Below, one piece after another: positions 44,101 to 55,681 of a stretch of DNA of 64,000 nucleotides (the stretch's first letter is position 1; every line of letters starts with the position of its first letter). The notes under the pieces are model-generated. The model saw only the letters and a program-made list of their open reading frames with translations. It ran no database searches and had not been told where the DNA came from. Location of the stretch: contig OV884056.1 of the NCBI GenBank assembly GCA_930367215.1, positions 121,394,053 through 121,458,052 on the forward strand, read 5' to 3'. The stretch is from Pollenia angustigena. Its lineage: Eukaryota; Arthropoda; Insecta; Diptera; Polleniidae. The position numbers were made by a program, and so were the translations under genes.

Positions 44101-45657
44101 CCAGAGACGCAACTGCCATCGCATAGCAAAGACGTAAATTCAGCCATTCGCAAAACAGCTTTAAAGTGTCACACAATCGAAAATTCTGTTTTGAGTTTTA
44201 TAGATCGTACCAGTTCATACCACAAAATGCTACGTGTAATATGTTGGTTGCTTAGAGTTCGTTATAAAAAGAAAAGCAGTCTAATTTCAGCGGAAGAACT
44301 TACTCGTGCGTTACACTGTATTATTTGGATAATACAACAATACCACTTTTCTGAAGAGTTTAAAACATTAAACAGAGATCAACAAGCAAAAAACTCTCTT
44401 AAATCGCTTAGTCTTTACAAACAAAATGTGGATGGGTTTCCATTGATTCGAGTGGGAGGACGTTTGCAGAACGCTGATATTCCTGAAAATCGTAAACATC
44501 CGTTTTTGTTACCGAAAGATTGTCATTTTGTTAAAACTTTAGTACATAATCTTCACATCAAAAACTATCATGCTGGTCCAAAAGCTCTTTTAGCTTTCAT
44601 TCGACAAAATTTTTGGCTAATCGGTGCTAGAGCCGTAGCTAGAGAGACGGTTCGTGTATGTCCCAGCTGTATACGATACAGACCAAAACTCCTGCAGCAA
44701 GTAATGGGTGAATTGCCACCTGAACGTGTAACTCCTGCAAGACCATTTGAAAGATGTGGAGTAGATTTTTGTGGACCTATAAACACATATTTGAAAATAA
44801 GAGGAAAGCAGCCATATAAATGTTATGTGTCCATTTTCGTATGTTTTGTGACTAAGGCGGTTCACATTGAAGCAGTATCTGATCTTTCATCTGAAGCCTT
44901 CATTGCTGCCTTAAAGCGATTGATTGGTCGGCGTGGTTTGCCATCTCATATATTTTGTGACAATGCGACAAATTTCATTGGGGCAAATACACAGCTCAAT
45001 GATCTCAAAAAATTGTTTACGGATAAGTCGTTCAAAAATAATGTTAATGATTTTTGTGGTAAAAACTTTATTAATTTTAATTTTATTCCCCCCAGGGCAC
45101 CTCATTTTGGAGGCCTTTGGGAGGCCTCAGTAAAGTCGGCTAAAGGACATCTCTATCGCACTTTAGCCAATGCTAAATTGACTTACGAAGAGCTTTCAAC
45201 AACGTTAATTGAAATTGAAGCCATTTTGAACTCTCGTCCAATTTCATCTCAATCAAGTGAACCAAACGATCTGGAAGCATTGACCCCTGGTCATTTTTTA
45301 ATTGGTGGTCCATTAAATTCTATACCTGAACAAACGATTGAGTGTCATGAGATTAGTTATCTTCAAAGGTAGAAACATATTACAGCAGCCAAACAACAAT
45401 TTTGGGAAAAGTGGTCAACCGACTATTTAAATGAGATGATACAGAAAAGTCGCTGGTCCGAAACAAAACCAAACATTCATCAAAATACCCTTGTCCTTAT
45501 ACACGAAGATAATTTGTCACCTTTGAAGTGGGCTATTGGCAGAATAGTATCTACTTATCCCGGCAAAGATGGACGAATTAGAGTGGCAGACGTTAAAACT
45601 TCAAAAGGTTTATTTCGAAGACCTGTGCACAAGTTAGCTGTACTTCTCAACCCTTGA
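41191..45657 (+). pseudogene. BEL Gag-Pol: knuckles, protease, RT, RNase H, integrase
   Basis: Knuckles: CLLCKCQDHWLSGC and CINCLSEG...CPSKNRCKFCKKSHHTMLH. Protease: ALLDSCSQVNLIT, where Cys replaces the usual Gly of DSG. RT: LRVVFDASSKTS, LTADIAKMYRMV, TYGMSASPYFAIR and FYVDDLLTG. RNase H: GFCDASIRAYGCCLY, WSDSTVVLQWL and PTSRNPADILSRG. Integrase: RCGVDFCGPI, FCDNATNFIGAN and PHFGGLWEASVKS. The frame is single except for TAA at 43342 and TAG at 45370, after which it resumes to 45657. Confidence 0.93.
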
Positions 45658-45684
45658 AAGCTAGCACTTTCACCGCCGCCGGAA

Positions 45685-46043
45685 TGTTTGAGCATTGGTG
45701 TTATTGGTTTTCAATTGTAAATTATGTTTATTTTAAAAATTCTTCAAATTTACTTTACGCTTTAATTGTATTTAAAACACATAAAATATTTTGAATTGTC
45801 AATTTATATGGTACCTACACTGTAGCTTAATTTCCAATATTTTGTGTATTTATTGCCTACTTCTTTATATAGTTACAGTTTTAGAACACTTCTTGGGTAT
45901 AAAATCAAAATTTAAATAAAAATAAAGTCAGTTGTTGTTTATAACGTTCTTTGAAAACAAGTCTTTGTTCACTCGTCTTGCTCTGTGTAATTTAGTTTCG
46001 TTTTTTCTTGTAATTTCAATAAGGAAACTACAAAGCTCATACA
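45685..46043 (+). repeat. BEL 3' LTR
   Basis: Same termini as 39778-40136; TSD ACTGG follows. Confidence 0.95.
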
Positions 46044-46048
46044 ACTGG

Positions 46049-46448
46049 GTTAAGGTTTTACCTTCTTGGTCCCTACTAAAGTTGAAATTTGACAAAAATA
46101 TAGTAGTGTCTTAACATTTCAAATATAAATAACACAATAGTCGCACATATTACTTGTTTAAAGATAACAAGACTACCTAGCAAAAAGCTAGCAAGGCATT
46201 ATCGATGATAGATCGATGATTTTTGAGCAAAGATAATTTCTTTCGGATTAAATTTAAAAAAATCACTTTTTTCTATATTAAAAAAAAAATTGTGTTTAAC
46301 AACAGGGCACAACCACAATATTTTGACCTAATTGTATGGTTACCTTAGTTTTAATATGTTACTTTTAAATAAAATTAAAATTTTGGAAACCGGTGACAAA
46401 CAAAAGTTGGACTTTTGGCCAATGAAAAAAAATTTTCAGCCACTGTGC
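46049..46448. other. Anonymous spacer
   Basis: AT-rich, with no gene. A CTAGC-AAAAA-GCTAG hairpin lies near 46180, followed by repeated ATCGATGAT words. Confidence 0.4.
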
Positions 46449-47791
46449 GACGTTCAGAAATAAAGATAGGCAGGCCATTGTTGGACCGTAACGAGCAACT
46501 TGTGGTTGATGAGAGGGTGGCAACGGACTGTGTTTTTCAGACCATAGTCAAATTACTTTCACATTGAACCTACCTAAGGTTGCTCCGTTTAGGAACTCGA
46601 GGGGGACAAAATGGAACTCCGAAATGGGTTGGTTACATTTCCGGGTTGGCGTTAACAGCCCAAATGGTGAAACAGGGAACTTCACGTTTAATCTACGGTT
46701 AGGAGACTGTTTAATAGGGCCAAGCTTACGAGAGCACAAGAGGATAGGAACAATCACAGGGTGCAATTCAACAAGTATAAGGCGGACCTAAAAAGGGCAA
46801 AACGACTATCATGGAAACAAATTTGTGTATCCATCGATAATGTCAACGAGGTCTCTAGATTTCGACGGATTTTATCCCAGGACCCTAAGGCCCTGGGGAA
46901 CATCCAAAGGAATGACGGCTCATGGACTGGGTCTAGCTCTGATACCCTAACCTTATTTATGGAGACGCACTTTCGCGGTTACATGGAAACCGGAGGAATG
47001 GAAGATGGTCAGTGGAACGCGATATCCGTAACATCGGTTCATACTTCCGCTTCCGTCGGGGAAATGTTCACAAGGAAGAAGCTGGCGTGGGCGGTCAATC
47101 CGGGTCCGGATGGCATTTTTCCGGCCATGGTTTGCAACTTCCCGGACGATGCATCATTTCTGCTGGTGAATATATTCAAGAAATGCTTCAGCAGGAGATA
47201 TCTACCTAGGGGGTGGAGAGAGGTTAGGGTGATTTGTATACCCAAGGCTGGTAAAGCGGTCCACTCGAAAACGGGGGATTTAAGACCTATTAGTCTGTCT
47301 TCATTCTTGTTGAAGACTCTTGAGAGACTAATAGATTTCTATCTCAGGAGTTGTATTGAGACCCGCCTTATTAGCGACGCTCAACATGCCTACCTGAAGG
47401 GTAAATCTGTTGAGAGTGCTTAACATGAGGTAGTGGGTTGTATTGAGCACGGTCTGAGGCGTTTCTAGATCAAGAAGGAGCCTTTAATAACAGTAGGATT
47501 GAGACGATTAGAGATTCGTTGATGGAGTTGGGAGTTAAGGACTTTCTGGTAGAGTGGATAGTATGCATGCTTAGCAGTAGGATTATAAAATCGAGCCTGG
47601 GGGATCATGTGATGAGGAGGAGGGCTACCATGGGGACACCACAAGGGGGGTTTATCACCTCTACTGTTGTTGCTTGCGGTCAACGGGATTCTCAGGTCAT
47701 TTGATTCCTTGGGCAGGAAAGTTGTTTCCTATGCGAACGACATAGTTCTTCTGGTCAGAGGAAATTTCTGTCTGTCGGAGAAATTATGCAG
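46449..47791 (+). pseudogene. LOA LINE fragment, ORF2 endonuclease to RT
   Basis: Homologous to 24333-26090 but with deletions. It reads YKADLKRAKRLSWKQICVSI, SRFRRILSQDPKALG, NPGPDGIFPAMVCNF, CIPKAGKAVHSKTGDLRPIS, VKDFLVEWIVC, then (shifted) VSYANDIVLLV. The catalytic YADD is YAND. The reading frame breaks several times. The 25.3-kb duplications are absent, so this copy shows the original order. It continues at 48620. Confidence 0.85.
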
Positions 47792-48619
47792 GAGGCTTAT
47801 TCTGAATTGCGATGCGAAAATCAATGCGATGCGAAAATGCATAAATGCGAACAGTTGCTATTCTGTATTGCGATATTCGCAGTTTTTTTTTTTTAATCGC
47901 ATTTCGAATGCGAAAAGGTGACAAGTCGGTATTCTACATTGCGAAAACAAACGTCAAATTCGCAAAATTTATTCGACAACAAAATAGCATTCGCAAAGTA
48001 CAAACATGTTAGTGAAAGATAATATTTTATTTATTTATTCATCATATATTTATTATTTAATTCAGGGAAGCAAGCAATAAAACCACCAAACCGCGTTAAT
48101 TTGAAATAATGATAGAATATGTATATGAATAAGCACAGCCAAATGCACATCAGTCGGCAAATACTTTGTGGCAAACGTTAACTGAAGAACTAAATATCAA
48201 TGGACCACCTATTAGAGAAGCTGCAGGATGGAAAAAGTATGAAATATATAAACCAGTTCAAAAATATTTGACTTTAACTTAAATTTTAATAGGATTGGGC
48301 CGATTTTAAAGTACACACAAAACGTTTTCATTTTGTTCGTTGTCGAACCACAGTGCCACAAAATCCATTTTTATTATTTTTTTTATTACAGAATGTCCTA
48401 AATAAATTAATTAAACAATTTTCACAGCGAAACACAAACAATTTATTTATTTTTAATTTGATGTTTATTGACACTGACGTATATTTGAGCAGCGTTGCCA
48501 CAATTTGAAATAAATTGCGAATGCGATTGCGAAAGTCTAACAGAATACCAATTTTCTTTCGCATCGCATTTCATTTGCGCATCGTATTGATTTTCGCATC
48601 GCAATTCAGAATAAGCCTC
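47792..48619 (+). mobile_element. Harbinger-like TIR element carrying a Myb/SANT ORF
   Basis: 828 bp inserted in the LOA fragment with a 3-bp TSD CAG (47789-47791, 48620-48622). The uninterrupted LOA copy (26081-26095) confirms the empty site ATGCAGGTGATG. TIRs begin GAGGCTTATTCTGAATTGCG and match for about 40 bp, with repeated GCGATGCGAAAATC. The interior encodes a SANT-type domain (48098-48330). TIRs, a 3-bp TSD and a Myb-like accessory protein fit PIF/Harbinger, but the transposase is absent. Confidence 0.75.
48098..48330 (+). pseudogene. Myb/SANT-like DNA-binding domain inside the TIR element
   Basis: The first exon reads LEIMIEYVYE, one stop, AQPNAHQSANTLWQTLTEEL, NINGPPIREAAGWKK, a clear Myb_DNA-bind_5 pattern (LWxxLxxxLNxxGPPxR...WKK). 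A 56-bp GT-AG intron (48237 GTATGA to 48292 TAATAG) interrupts just before the conserved VW position. After it, WADFKVHTK reads with a one-base offset. In Harbinger transposons such proteins assist the transposase in DNA binding. The stop and frame offset show decay. Confidence 0.75.
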
Positions 48620-49198
48620 CAGGTGATGCTGGATGAACTCGCGGCATAGGCAACGGAAAGGGGGCTGTGTGTTGGCCCTGTAAAGACTTAGCTGGTGCAA
48701 TTTACCAGAAGGTACAGGATAAAGGGATTTAGGGGGCCAGTGCTAGATGGCGTCGAGTCACCTCTATCGGACGATGCAAAGTATTTGGGTAACTTTCTGG
48801 ACCGCAAACTGTCTTGGAAGAGAAATACTCAGGAGAGGATGAGAAGGGGACTCAATGCCTTCTATACATGCAGAAACTCCATCGGTAAGAACTGGGGTCT
48901 GAGGCCGGATATGATAAACTGGAGTTACACATCGGTGGTTAGGCCTATACTTACCTATGGATGCACTGTTTGGTGGGATGCGTTGAGAGTGGATAGCTTT
49001 AGGAAGATGCTCAGCAAGGTTCAAAGGAGTGCATCTCTTGGCAACACAGGCGTAAGGAGAAGCTCTCCACAGGCAGCGCTGTACATCCTACTATATATGT
49101 CCCCTATTGAGCATTTTGTGAGAAGTGTGGGTGCTAGGAACTTACTTAGACTGTACGAGTCTTCCAAAGTTAGACCTAGTCGGGATGATCGAGAATTT
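48620..49198 (+). pseudogene. LOA LINE fragment, RT thumb, continuation
   Basis: It resumes the LOA sequence after the TIR element: FTRRYRIKGFRGPVLDGVE, YLGNFLDRKLSWKRNTQER, VVRPILTYGCTVWWDALRV. It stops at about 49198, before RNase H, where Jockey sequence begins. Confidence 0.85.
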
Positions 49199-49199
49199 T

Positions 49200-49600
49200 G
49201 TACGCATCCTATTTACAGTTTGAAATATATCCTGTACAGAAAAATCACGATAGAGGAGCCGCACAAAAGAAATGGACCCGTTCAGTTTTGAAACTGCCAA
49301 GAATTTGTTCATACTAAGGCAAACTGCTACTTACCGCCTGTTTGCGTAGTATGTAGTGAGCTACACGGTACAGTTCTTTGCGATAAGTCTAAAACCGACC
49401 CCAACGTAAAAAAATGTAGCAACTGTGACGGTTATCATACTGCCAATTATAGAGGATGCCCTATATATACTATCGTCAAGCAGTCAACTCCGCAGCTTAG
49501 TAATAACAGAACCTCTTATGCTAACGTCCTAAATCAAACCATGTGGCAATGCAAGGTGCTGCGCCAAGTAATGATGAAACTCCAGTTTCAAATTTATCGT
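49200..49600 (+). pseudogene. Jockey ORF1 fragment fused to LOA
   Basis: HPIYSLKYILYRKITIEEPH, then a stop and the zinc-knuckle region: NCQEFVHTKANCY, CVVCSELHGTVLC, CSNCDGYHTANYRGC, and NNRTSYANVL. It corresponds to about 8690-9165 of the full-length Jockey (minus strand). In the first knuckle the Gly before His is Val. A frame is open across the LOA/Jockey junction, but only by chance. Confidence 0.85.
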
Positions 49601-49669
49601 TGTTTCCGGTGTAATGTTGTAGTTTTTAGCATCAAGATGCATACATACATATGTATGAACGTACATACA

Positions 49670-49846
49670 TGGAATGATCAACTTACAGCACATAATAGGC
49701 GACTACTTTGGCAAACTAAAATTAAAGCAAAGGAATGGTGTTGGAAATATGTGTGGACTCGCGATGGAATTGTGTTCGCCAAGAAAGATGAAAACTCGTC
49801 TCCAATATTAATAAATAATGCATCCGACATAGAACTTATGGCTTAA
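49670..49846 (+). pseudogene. CR1-group ORF1 C-terminus
   Basis: NDQLTAHNRRLLWQTKIKAK followed by YVWTRDGIVFAKKDE resembles the C-terminal domain of FP-protein-like LINE ORF1 products (LTxxxRxLLWxAKxxA...KYVWxKxGxIFxRK), which bind nucleic acid. The upstream part is missing; Jockey sequence abuts at about 49600. Confidence 0.7.
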
Positions 49847-49925
49847 TTTTAAAACATCTAAGGAATTTATATAACTGCTTGTATTGTATTTACACAGAAA
49901 AATAAACAAAGAAATATAATAAAAT

Positions 49926-51114
49926 ATGAACAACATAACAATTGAATCTACTGATAGTTTTAAACAAATTAAATCTGAACTACTAAGTTATCCCTTTTCA
50001 ATTATCTTTTTGAATATACGTTCTATGCGCAAACATTTTAATGCCTTTGTTGCTACAATTCAAAATGTTATTTACAAAATAAAAATCATAGTTTTAGCTG
50101 AAACCAATATTAGAGATGATGAGTGTCCACTATACTCTATTAATGGGTTTAATTCAACCTTTAAAAATAGAGAAGGACGAAGCGGAGGAGGATTAGCAAT
50201 TTTTGTTAGGGATACAATACAGTACACACTAATACCAATAAACACAATTATGATGGAGACAATACAAATAAATATTGAGACAAATGAAAACTCAACGCTC
50301 TTAGCAATTTACAGGCCACCGTCTCTCAATGTTAGAAGATTCACGGAAGAGCTGGATGAATTAATAAAAATAAATAAGAAGCAAAAAAACATGATTATAG
50401 TTGGTGATATGAACGTAGATTTACTAAAACAAAATTTTACAACAACATGTTTTCTGGATATGTTTTTTGCAAATGGTTTACAATGTTTAAATAATCTTTA
50501 CACAAGAGAGGACTTAATCAATAACACAGAAACTTGTATTGGTCATGTATTTATAAGATCCAAACATATCAACGTTCATGCACATACAACAATAGTAAAA
50601 ACAACAACATCCGATCATTATACTCTATTTTGCTGTCTCTCTGACAATAACTTTAAGAGCGAAAAAATCAACAATAACATTACCCAACAAACAAAATTGT
50701 GTAACAACAAAAAAAACTAATACGGGCAACAAATTGGCAAGAGGTTATTAATCAATCAGATCCTGAAACTGTTTTTAACAAAATCCAAAATAAATTCAAA
50801 AATATATATGAAAACTCAACTATAACTCTCAAAAAAAAAAATAATAAAAAACGAATACCTAGTCCATGGATATGTCAAAATTTAATAAAAAGTTGTGAGA
50901 TTAGGGATAAACTTTATAAAAAGTGGCGAAGAAATAGAAATAACAAAAATTCTGAATACGAATATAAAAAATATAGGAATAACTTAAATAAAAAACTAAA
51001 TTTTGCAAAAAATCAATATTATAAAAATAAGTTTTATGAAAATAGAAATAACATGGAATATTATAAATGAAATAATAGGAAAGAAAACTTGAATAGTGAT
51101 GAAATTATATTAAA
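49926..51114 (+). pseudogene. CR1-group ORF2, endonuclease part
   Basis: It starts MNNITIESTDSFKQIKSELL. Endonuclease motifs LNIRSM, LAETNI, GRSGGGLAIFV, VGDMNVDLL and TTSDHYTLF are intact. The frame shifts in an A-run near 50705, then reads LIRATNWQEVINQSDPETVF and KLYKKWRRNRNNK, with further shifts, to the RTE-like insertion. Confidence 0.85.
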
Positions 51115-53976
51115 AAGCTTTCTTCTTCTTCTTTATTTGCCAATCCGTATTCGGATATTAGCGATCATACAATAATTATAAAGTAGCAATAATTTTTTTT
51201 TTTTTTTTTTTTTTATTCTCATTATATTATAGAGAGTTGTCTGTTCTTGGCTGCCCTCAGAAGACTACTTTCGTCTTGGTGACCTGTCCAATCATGAATG
51301 TTTTTCAACCACGTTATTTCCTTTCTTCCTCTCGGGCATCTTCCTTCAATTTTGGCCTGTAAAATGGTTTGGGGTATTCTATATTTTCCATTTCGCATTA
51401 TGTGACCCAAATAAGATATTTTCCGTGTTTTTATATTTTTTATTATTTCACGTCCGATACTCATACGCCTCAGCACTTCTTCATTCGAAACGCGGTCAGT
51501 CCATGGAATCTTTAATATTCGCCGGAAAATCCACATTTCAAACGAATTTAATCTTTTTTCATCTGACACCTTTATCGTCCATGTTTCTGCCGAATAAAGT
51601 AGTACGGACCATACATAACATTTTATGAAACGTATTTTTGTTGTTAGGCTTATGTCGTGACTAGTTAGTGTTTTACTATATGTCAAAAAGGCGTCTCTGG
51701 CCATTTCAATCCTACATTTAATTTCTCTAGACATATCCCATTGATCGTTAATATGAACTCCCAGGTATTTAAATGTTGAAACTTTTTCTATTGTGGAATT
51801 GTTTATCTGTATTGAAGTATTAGTTTGGATCTTTTTTCTGCTCACAATCATGTATTTCGTCTTCTTAATGTTAATTTTTAACCCATATATCTCGCTAGTT
51901 TGCATAAGTGCATCTACTAATTTCTGTAATCCCGGTAAGCTGCTTGCTAGTAATGTAGCGTCATCGGCATATCGTATGTTATTTATTAATGTATTGTTTA
52001 TCCTTATACCGATATTCTTTTCACTAAGTGATTCTCGGAATATTTTCTCCGAGTATAAATTAAATAAAAGAGGTGATAATATACACCCTTGTCTTACTCC
52101 TTTTGAAATTGGAACAATGTCAGTCAGTTCACCATCAACTTGAATGTTTGATATCTGTTTCCAATATAGGTTTTTGATGCATCTTATATCACTTTTCTCC
52201 AGTCCAATAAAGATTAAAATTTCCATCAATTTGTCATGTTTAACCGTATCGAATGCTTTCTCGTAGTCAACGAAGCAGAGATATACATCTTTTTGAACCT
52301 CACGACATTTTTGGGTTAATACTTGCACACTTAGTAGTGCCTCTCGTGTTCCCATGCCTTCTTTGAATCCAAATTGTGTCTCTCCCACATATGCCTCACA
52401 TATTGGGTATATTCGTCTATGTATAATTTTTAAAAATATTTTTAAAGCATGGCTCATTAGACTTATAAGTCTGTAATCACTGCATGTCCTCGCACTATTT
52501 TTCTTGGGTATTGTAATAAACGTCGACTTAAGCCAGTCTTGAGGATACTGTCCTGTCTCATAGATTTGGTTGAACAATCTCAATAATAGTTGGATATTAC
52601 TTCCATCTATTAGTTTAAGAACTTCGGCAGGTATTTGATCTGATCCGTTGCCTTTTTGTCCTTCATTGATATAATTGCCGATTTTAATTCATCCTCTGTA
52701 ATTGGCCTTCCTGAAGATTGGTCTCTGCATCAGTATTAAGAAGTTCTGTTCTTTCGTCGTCCGTGAAGAGTTTTTATATATTCTTCCCATAGATGTTTCT
52801 TTTCTGCTATTTCGAATATGGCAGTATTGTTCTCATCAAATAATACTGCAGACGATCTCTTTGAATATATTCCGGATGCCTCCTTTAATTTTTTGTGAAG
52901 ATTGAAATCGTCGTGTAGAATTTGTAGTCTTTCAATTTCTTGGCATTGTCTATTTATTTGCGCATTTTTTGCGGCCCGAGTTTCGATTCTAATTTCCTGA
53001 TTTATCTCCCAATATCTTTCATAGTTAGAGTTTTTGTGTTTGCTTCGTTCCTTGCGAAGTTCTCGTATTTCGCCTGTCATCCATGTCTTGTCTTTTTTTG
53101 GTGCTGTGGTTCCCAGGATATTATTAGTGATAGAGTTGATGGAATTTTTTACATTATTCCCGAGATTTTCGACATCCTCTCCATCGATGTTATTGAGTTC
53201 TGCATTTAATTGGTCTGTCATTGCTAGTTTTGTTAATGGGTCATTAAGTTTTCCAATATTAAGTTTTCGTTGTGGCTTTTTCTTGCGAGTGGTACAAAGT
53301 TTTATACGTATTTTGCATAGCAGAAGGTTATGGTCAGAATAACTTCGGCCCCTGGATATGTGGAGCACCTAGTCACGCACGAGGAAAAACGCCGATTTAT
53401 TAAAATATAATCGATTTGGTTTCTGACAAGATTGCCCTTGTTGTCCTGTGGCGATTTCCAAGTGTAAAGTCTTCTCGGGTGAAGGCTAAACAAAGTGTTA
53501 GTGATTTTAGTTTATATTCTTGACAGAATTATATTAATCTTTCTCCACGTTCATTCCGTTGGCCTAAGCCAAATTTCCCTGTGATTTCAGTTGTTTCTTC
53601 CTGCCCAACTTTCGCATTAAAATCGCCTTGGATTATTGTAATATCGTGCGGCTTAGTCATTTTCAATAATTTGTCCACATCGCTGTAAAATTGTTCAAAT
53701 TCATCGTTATCACCATCACATGTGGGTGCATAGACTTGTATTATATTCATATTAATCGGGTTTGCGGATATTTTTATCATCATGGCTCTATCGAATATCG
53801 GAACATAACCAGTGACGCAGGCCGCTATGTTATTTTTAACAATGATAGCAACACCACTTCTGTGAATTCCCCTCCGGTTTCCCGAATGATATACTTTTGT
53901 ACCTTGAGAACTAAATTCCCCACATTCCGTCCACCACGTTTCACTGATGCCCAGTACATCAATTTAAAGACATAAA
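51115..53976 (-). mobile_element. RTE-like LINE inserted antisense in the CR1 LINE
   Basis: About 2.86 kb, minus strand. It ends in a (GAA)n-type tail (CTTCTTCTTC at 51119 on the plus strand) after a 3' UTR containing CCGAATACGGATTGGC. It carries endonuclease then RT without RNase H, of the kind annotated as craniofacial-development-protein-2-like / RTE. The exact TSD was not resolved. Confidence 0.8.
51222..53970 (-). pseudogene. RTE-like endonuclease-reverse transcriptase
   Basis: Endonuclease scraps: DVLGISETWW, IIQVYAPTCDGD, IIQGDFNAKVGQE and SYSDHNLLLCKI, with stops and shifts between. Linker: WMTGEIRELRKERSKHKN. The RT (open from 52583) shows FITIPKKNSARTCSDYRLIS, CFVDYEKAFDTVKHDKL, GVRQGCILSPLLFNLYSE, IRYADDATLLA and KYLGVHIND. 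The C-terminal RISYLGHIMRNGKYRIPQTI-like region (read as KISYLGHIMRNGKYR) is typical. The RT half is intact; the endonuclease half is broken. Confidence 0.85.
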
Positions 53977-55681
53977 TTTAGTAGAAATATGTAATAGTTT
54001 TGCATTAAATTTTAAAAAAAAATATTGAAAACATCTTACACGATTGTCAAATAAAAACTATAACCGAAACAAACACAGCTCTAGTAAACTCTTTCTATTT
54101 AAGAAATACTTCCAATATAGAAATCTATAATATAATAAGAACTCTCAACATAAACAAAAGTCCAGGTGTGGATGAAATAAGGCCAATCGATCTCAAAAAA
54201 AATATCGAGTTAGTAACACCAGTGATAACGCATCTAATAAATCTAATAATTGACACTGCTAGAATACCAAATAAACTAAAAATTGCATATATACGTCCTA
54301 TACACAAAACCGATTCAAGAACAAATTTTGAAAACTATAGACCAATTTCGATACTACCAGTTATTGAAAAGGTTATGGAAGAGATATTATGCAGGAGATT
54401 AACAACGTACACTAGTGCACATAAAATAATAAGCAGAAACCAATTCGGTTTTCAAAAAGGTCAAAACATAAATAAATTATTGGGCAACTTTGCAGACTAT
54501 ATCAACGATCAGCTGAGCAGAAGTAATCATTGCCTTACTCTGTTTATAGACTTTAGCAAAGCATTCGACACTCTATCCCATGAAAAATTGCTAAATGTAC
54601 TAGATAAAATTGGCATTAGAGGACACTGTAACGAGTTGTTTAAAAACTACTTATTATTAAGGAGTTTCCGTGTTAAAATCAAAAACAATCTTAGCGATGA
54701 AGCAATTATGGATCATGGTGTACCACAAGGATCAAAATTAGGACCATTGTTATACCTGTTATATACAAACGAACTCATCAATAGATTGAAAACATGTAAA
54801 ATATTTGCTTATGCAGATGATACTGCGATTGTAGTTGCACATAAAAACGTAGAAAATGCAGCCGAAATTATGCAACAATTAGACACCGCTATTCGATGGT
54901 GCCATGACCATGGATTAATTATAAATGCATCAAAAACTAAACTGATGCATATTAAATCCCATAAACACAGATATGCAGATATAAAGATTAAATTTCATAA
55001 TATGGACTGCCTACACAAACACAGAATGAATAATATTCCCTATGATAATGATCAGTGTAACATCATAATCGAAATTGTAAACACATACAAGTACCTTGGA
55101 GTGCATGTTGACCAAAACTTTAAATGGAAAGAACATGTAGAGGAAACAAGGAAAAAGCTCAGGAAAGCTTCCTATATGCTTCACCATTTGAGTTACTGCT
55201 CAAACAATGCGGTATGAAGACAAGCATACTTTGCACTGGCAGAATCACATATTAGACATGGTATTACAGCGTGGGGTAATTCGGTATACTGCAGCAAACT
55301 TCAGCAAACTCAAAACCAACTTTTAAAAATGCTCAAAGCACACAGCAATAGAAGAACTACTCAAATAACGGCTTATAACCAATCTGAAAGAAACAACAAC
55401 TTAGCAAAAGATAGACACGTACTAAATGTCAACAATATATATAAAACTACACTCATGATTGAATTCTATAAGGATAGGAGATTTCTACAAAAAATCGACC
55501 ATAAACACCAAACAAGAAAAAACCAGGAAGGAAGATATAAAATCAACAAATTTCATAACGAATATGGGAGAAAAACACTAGCAGCAGCACTGCCTACTAT
55601 ATTCAACGCATTACCAATAGATGTTATTTCGAAGGCGGATAACATTAATATAAGAAAAAAAGTTTTGAAAGATTATTTTAT
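53977..55681 (+). pseudogene. CR1-group ORF2, reverse transcriptase part
   Basis: It resumes with NSFALNFKKK, then KSPGVDEIRPIDL, YRPISILPVIEKVMEEIL, LFIDFSKAFDTLSHEKL, GVPQGSKLGPLLYLLYTNEL, FAYADDTAIVV, YKYLGVHVDQNFKWKEH. A stop at 55215 breaks the thumb; the frame from 55329 carries the C-terminal part. The end is replaced by the dispersed repeat at 55682 (KDYFIIPFTTG runs into it). Confidence 0.85.

Larger units (their letters stand above)
39778..46043 (+). mobile_element. BEL/Pao LTR retrotransposon, complete
   Basis: 6,266 bp with 359-bp LTRs and a 5-bp TSD ACTGG (39773-39777, 46044-46048). Order: LTR, primer site, gag with knuckles, protease, RT, RNase H, integrase, LTR, as in BEL/Pao. 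The two LTRs differ at only a few positions, so insertion is fairly recent. Coding is broken by two gag frameshifts and two in-frame stops (43342-43344, 45370-45372). Confidence 0.95.
49640..55681 (+). mobile_element. CR1-group LINE, interrupted
   Basis: The ORF1 C-terminus, a 79-nt spacer, and ORF2 with endonuclease then RT. It is split at about 51114/53977 by an antisense RTE-like LINE and cut short at 55682 by a dispersed repeat. The order ORF1 (FP-like) then EN-RT without RNase H fits the CR1/L2 group. The exact clade is uncertain. Confidence 0.8.

Noticed and set aside
43707..44176. Minus-strand frames inside BEL pol
   Set aside because: Mirror frames of pol; the same frames recur in the duplicated copy only because the DNA is identical.
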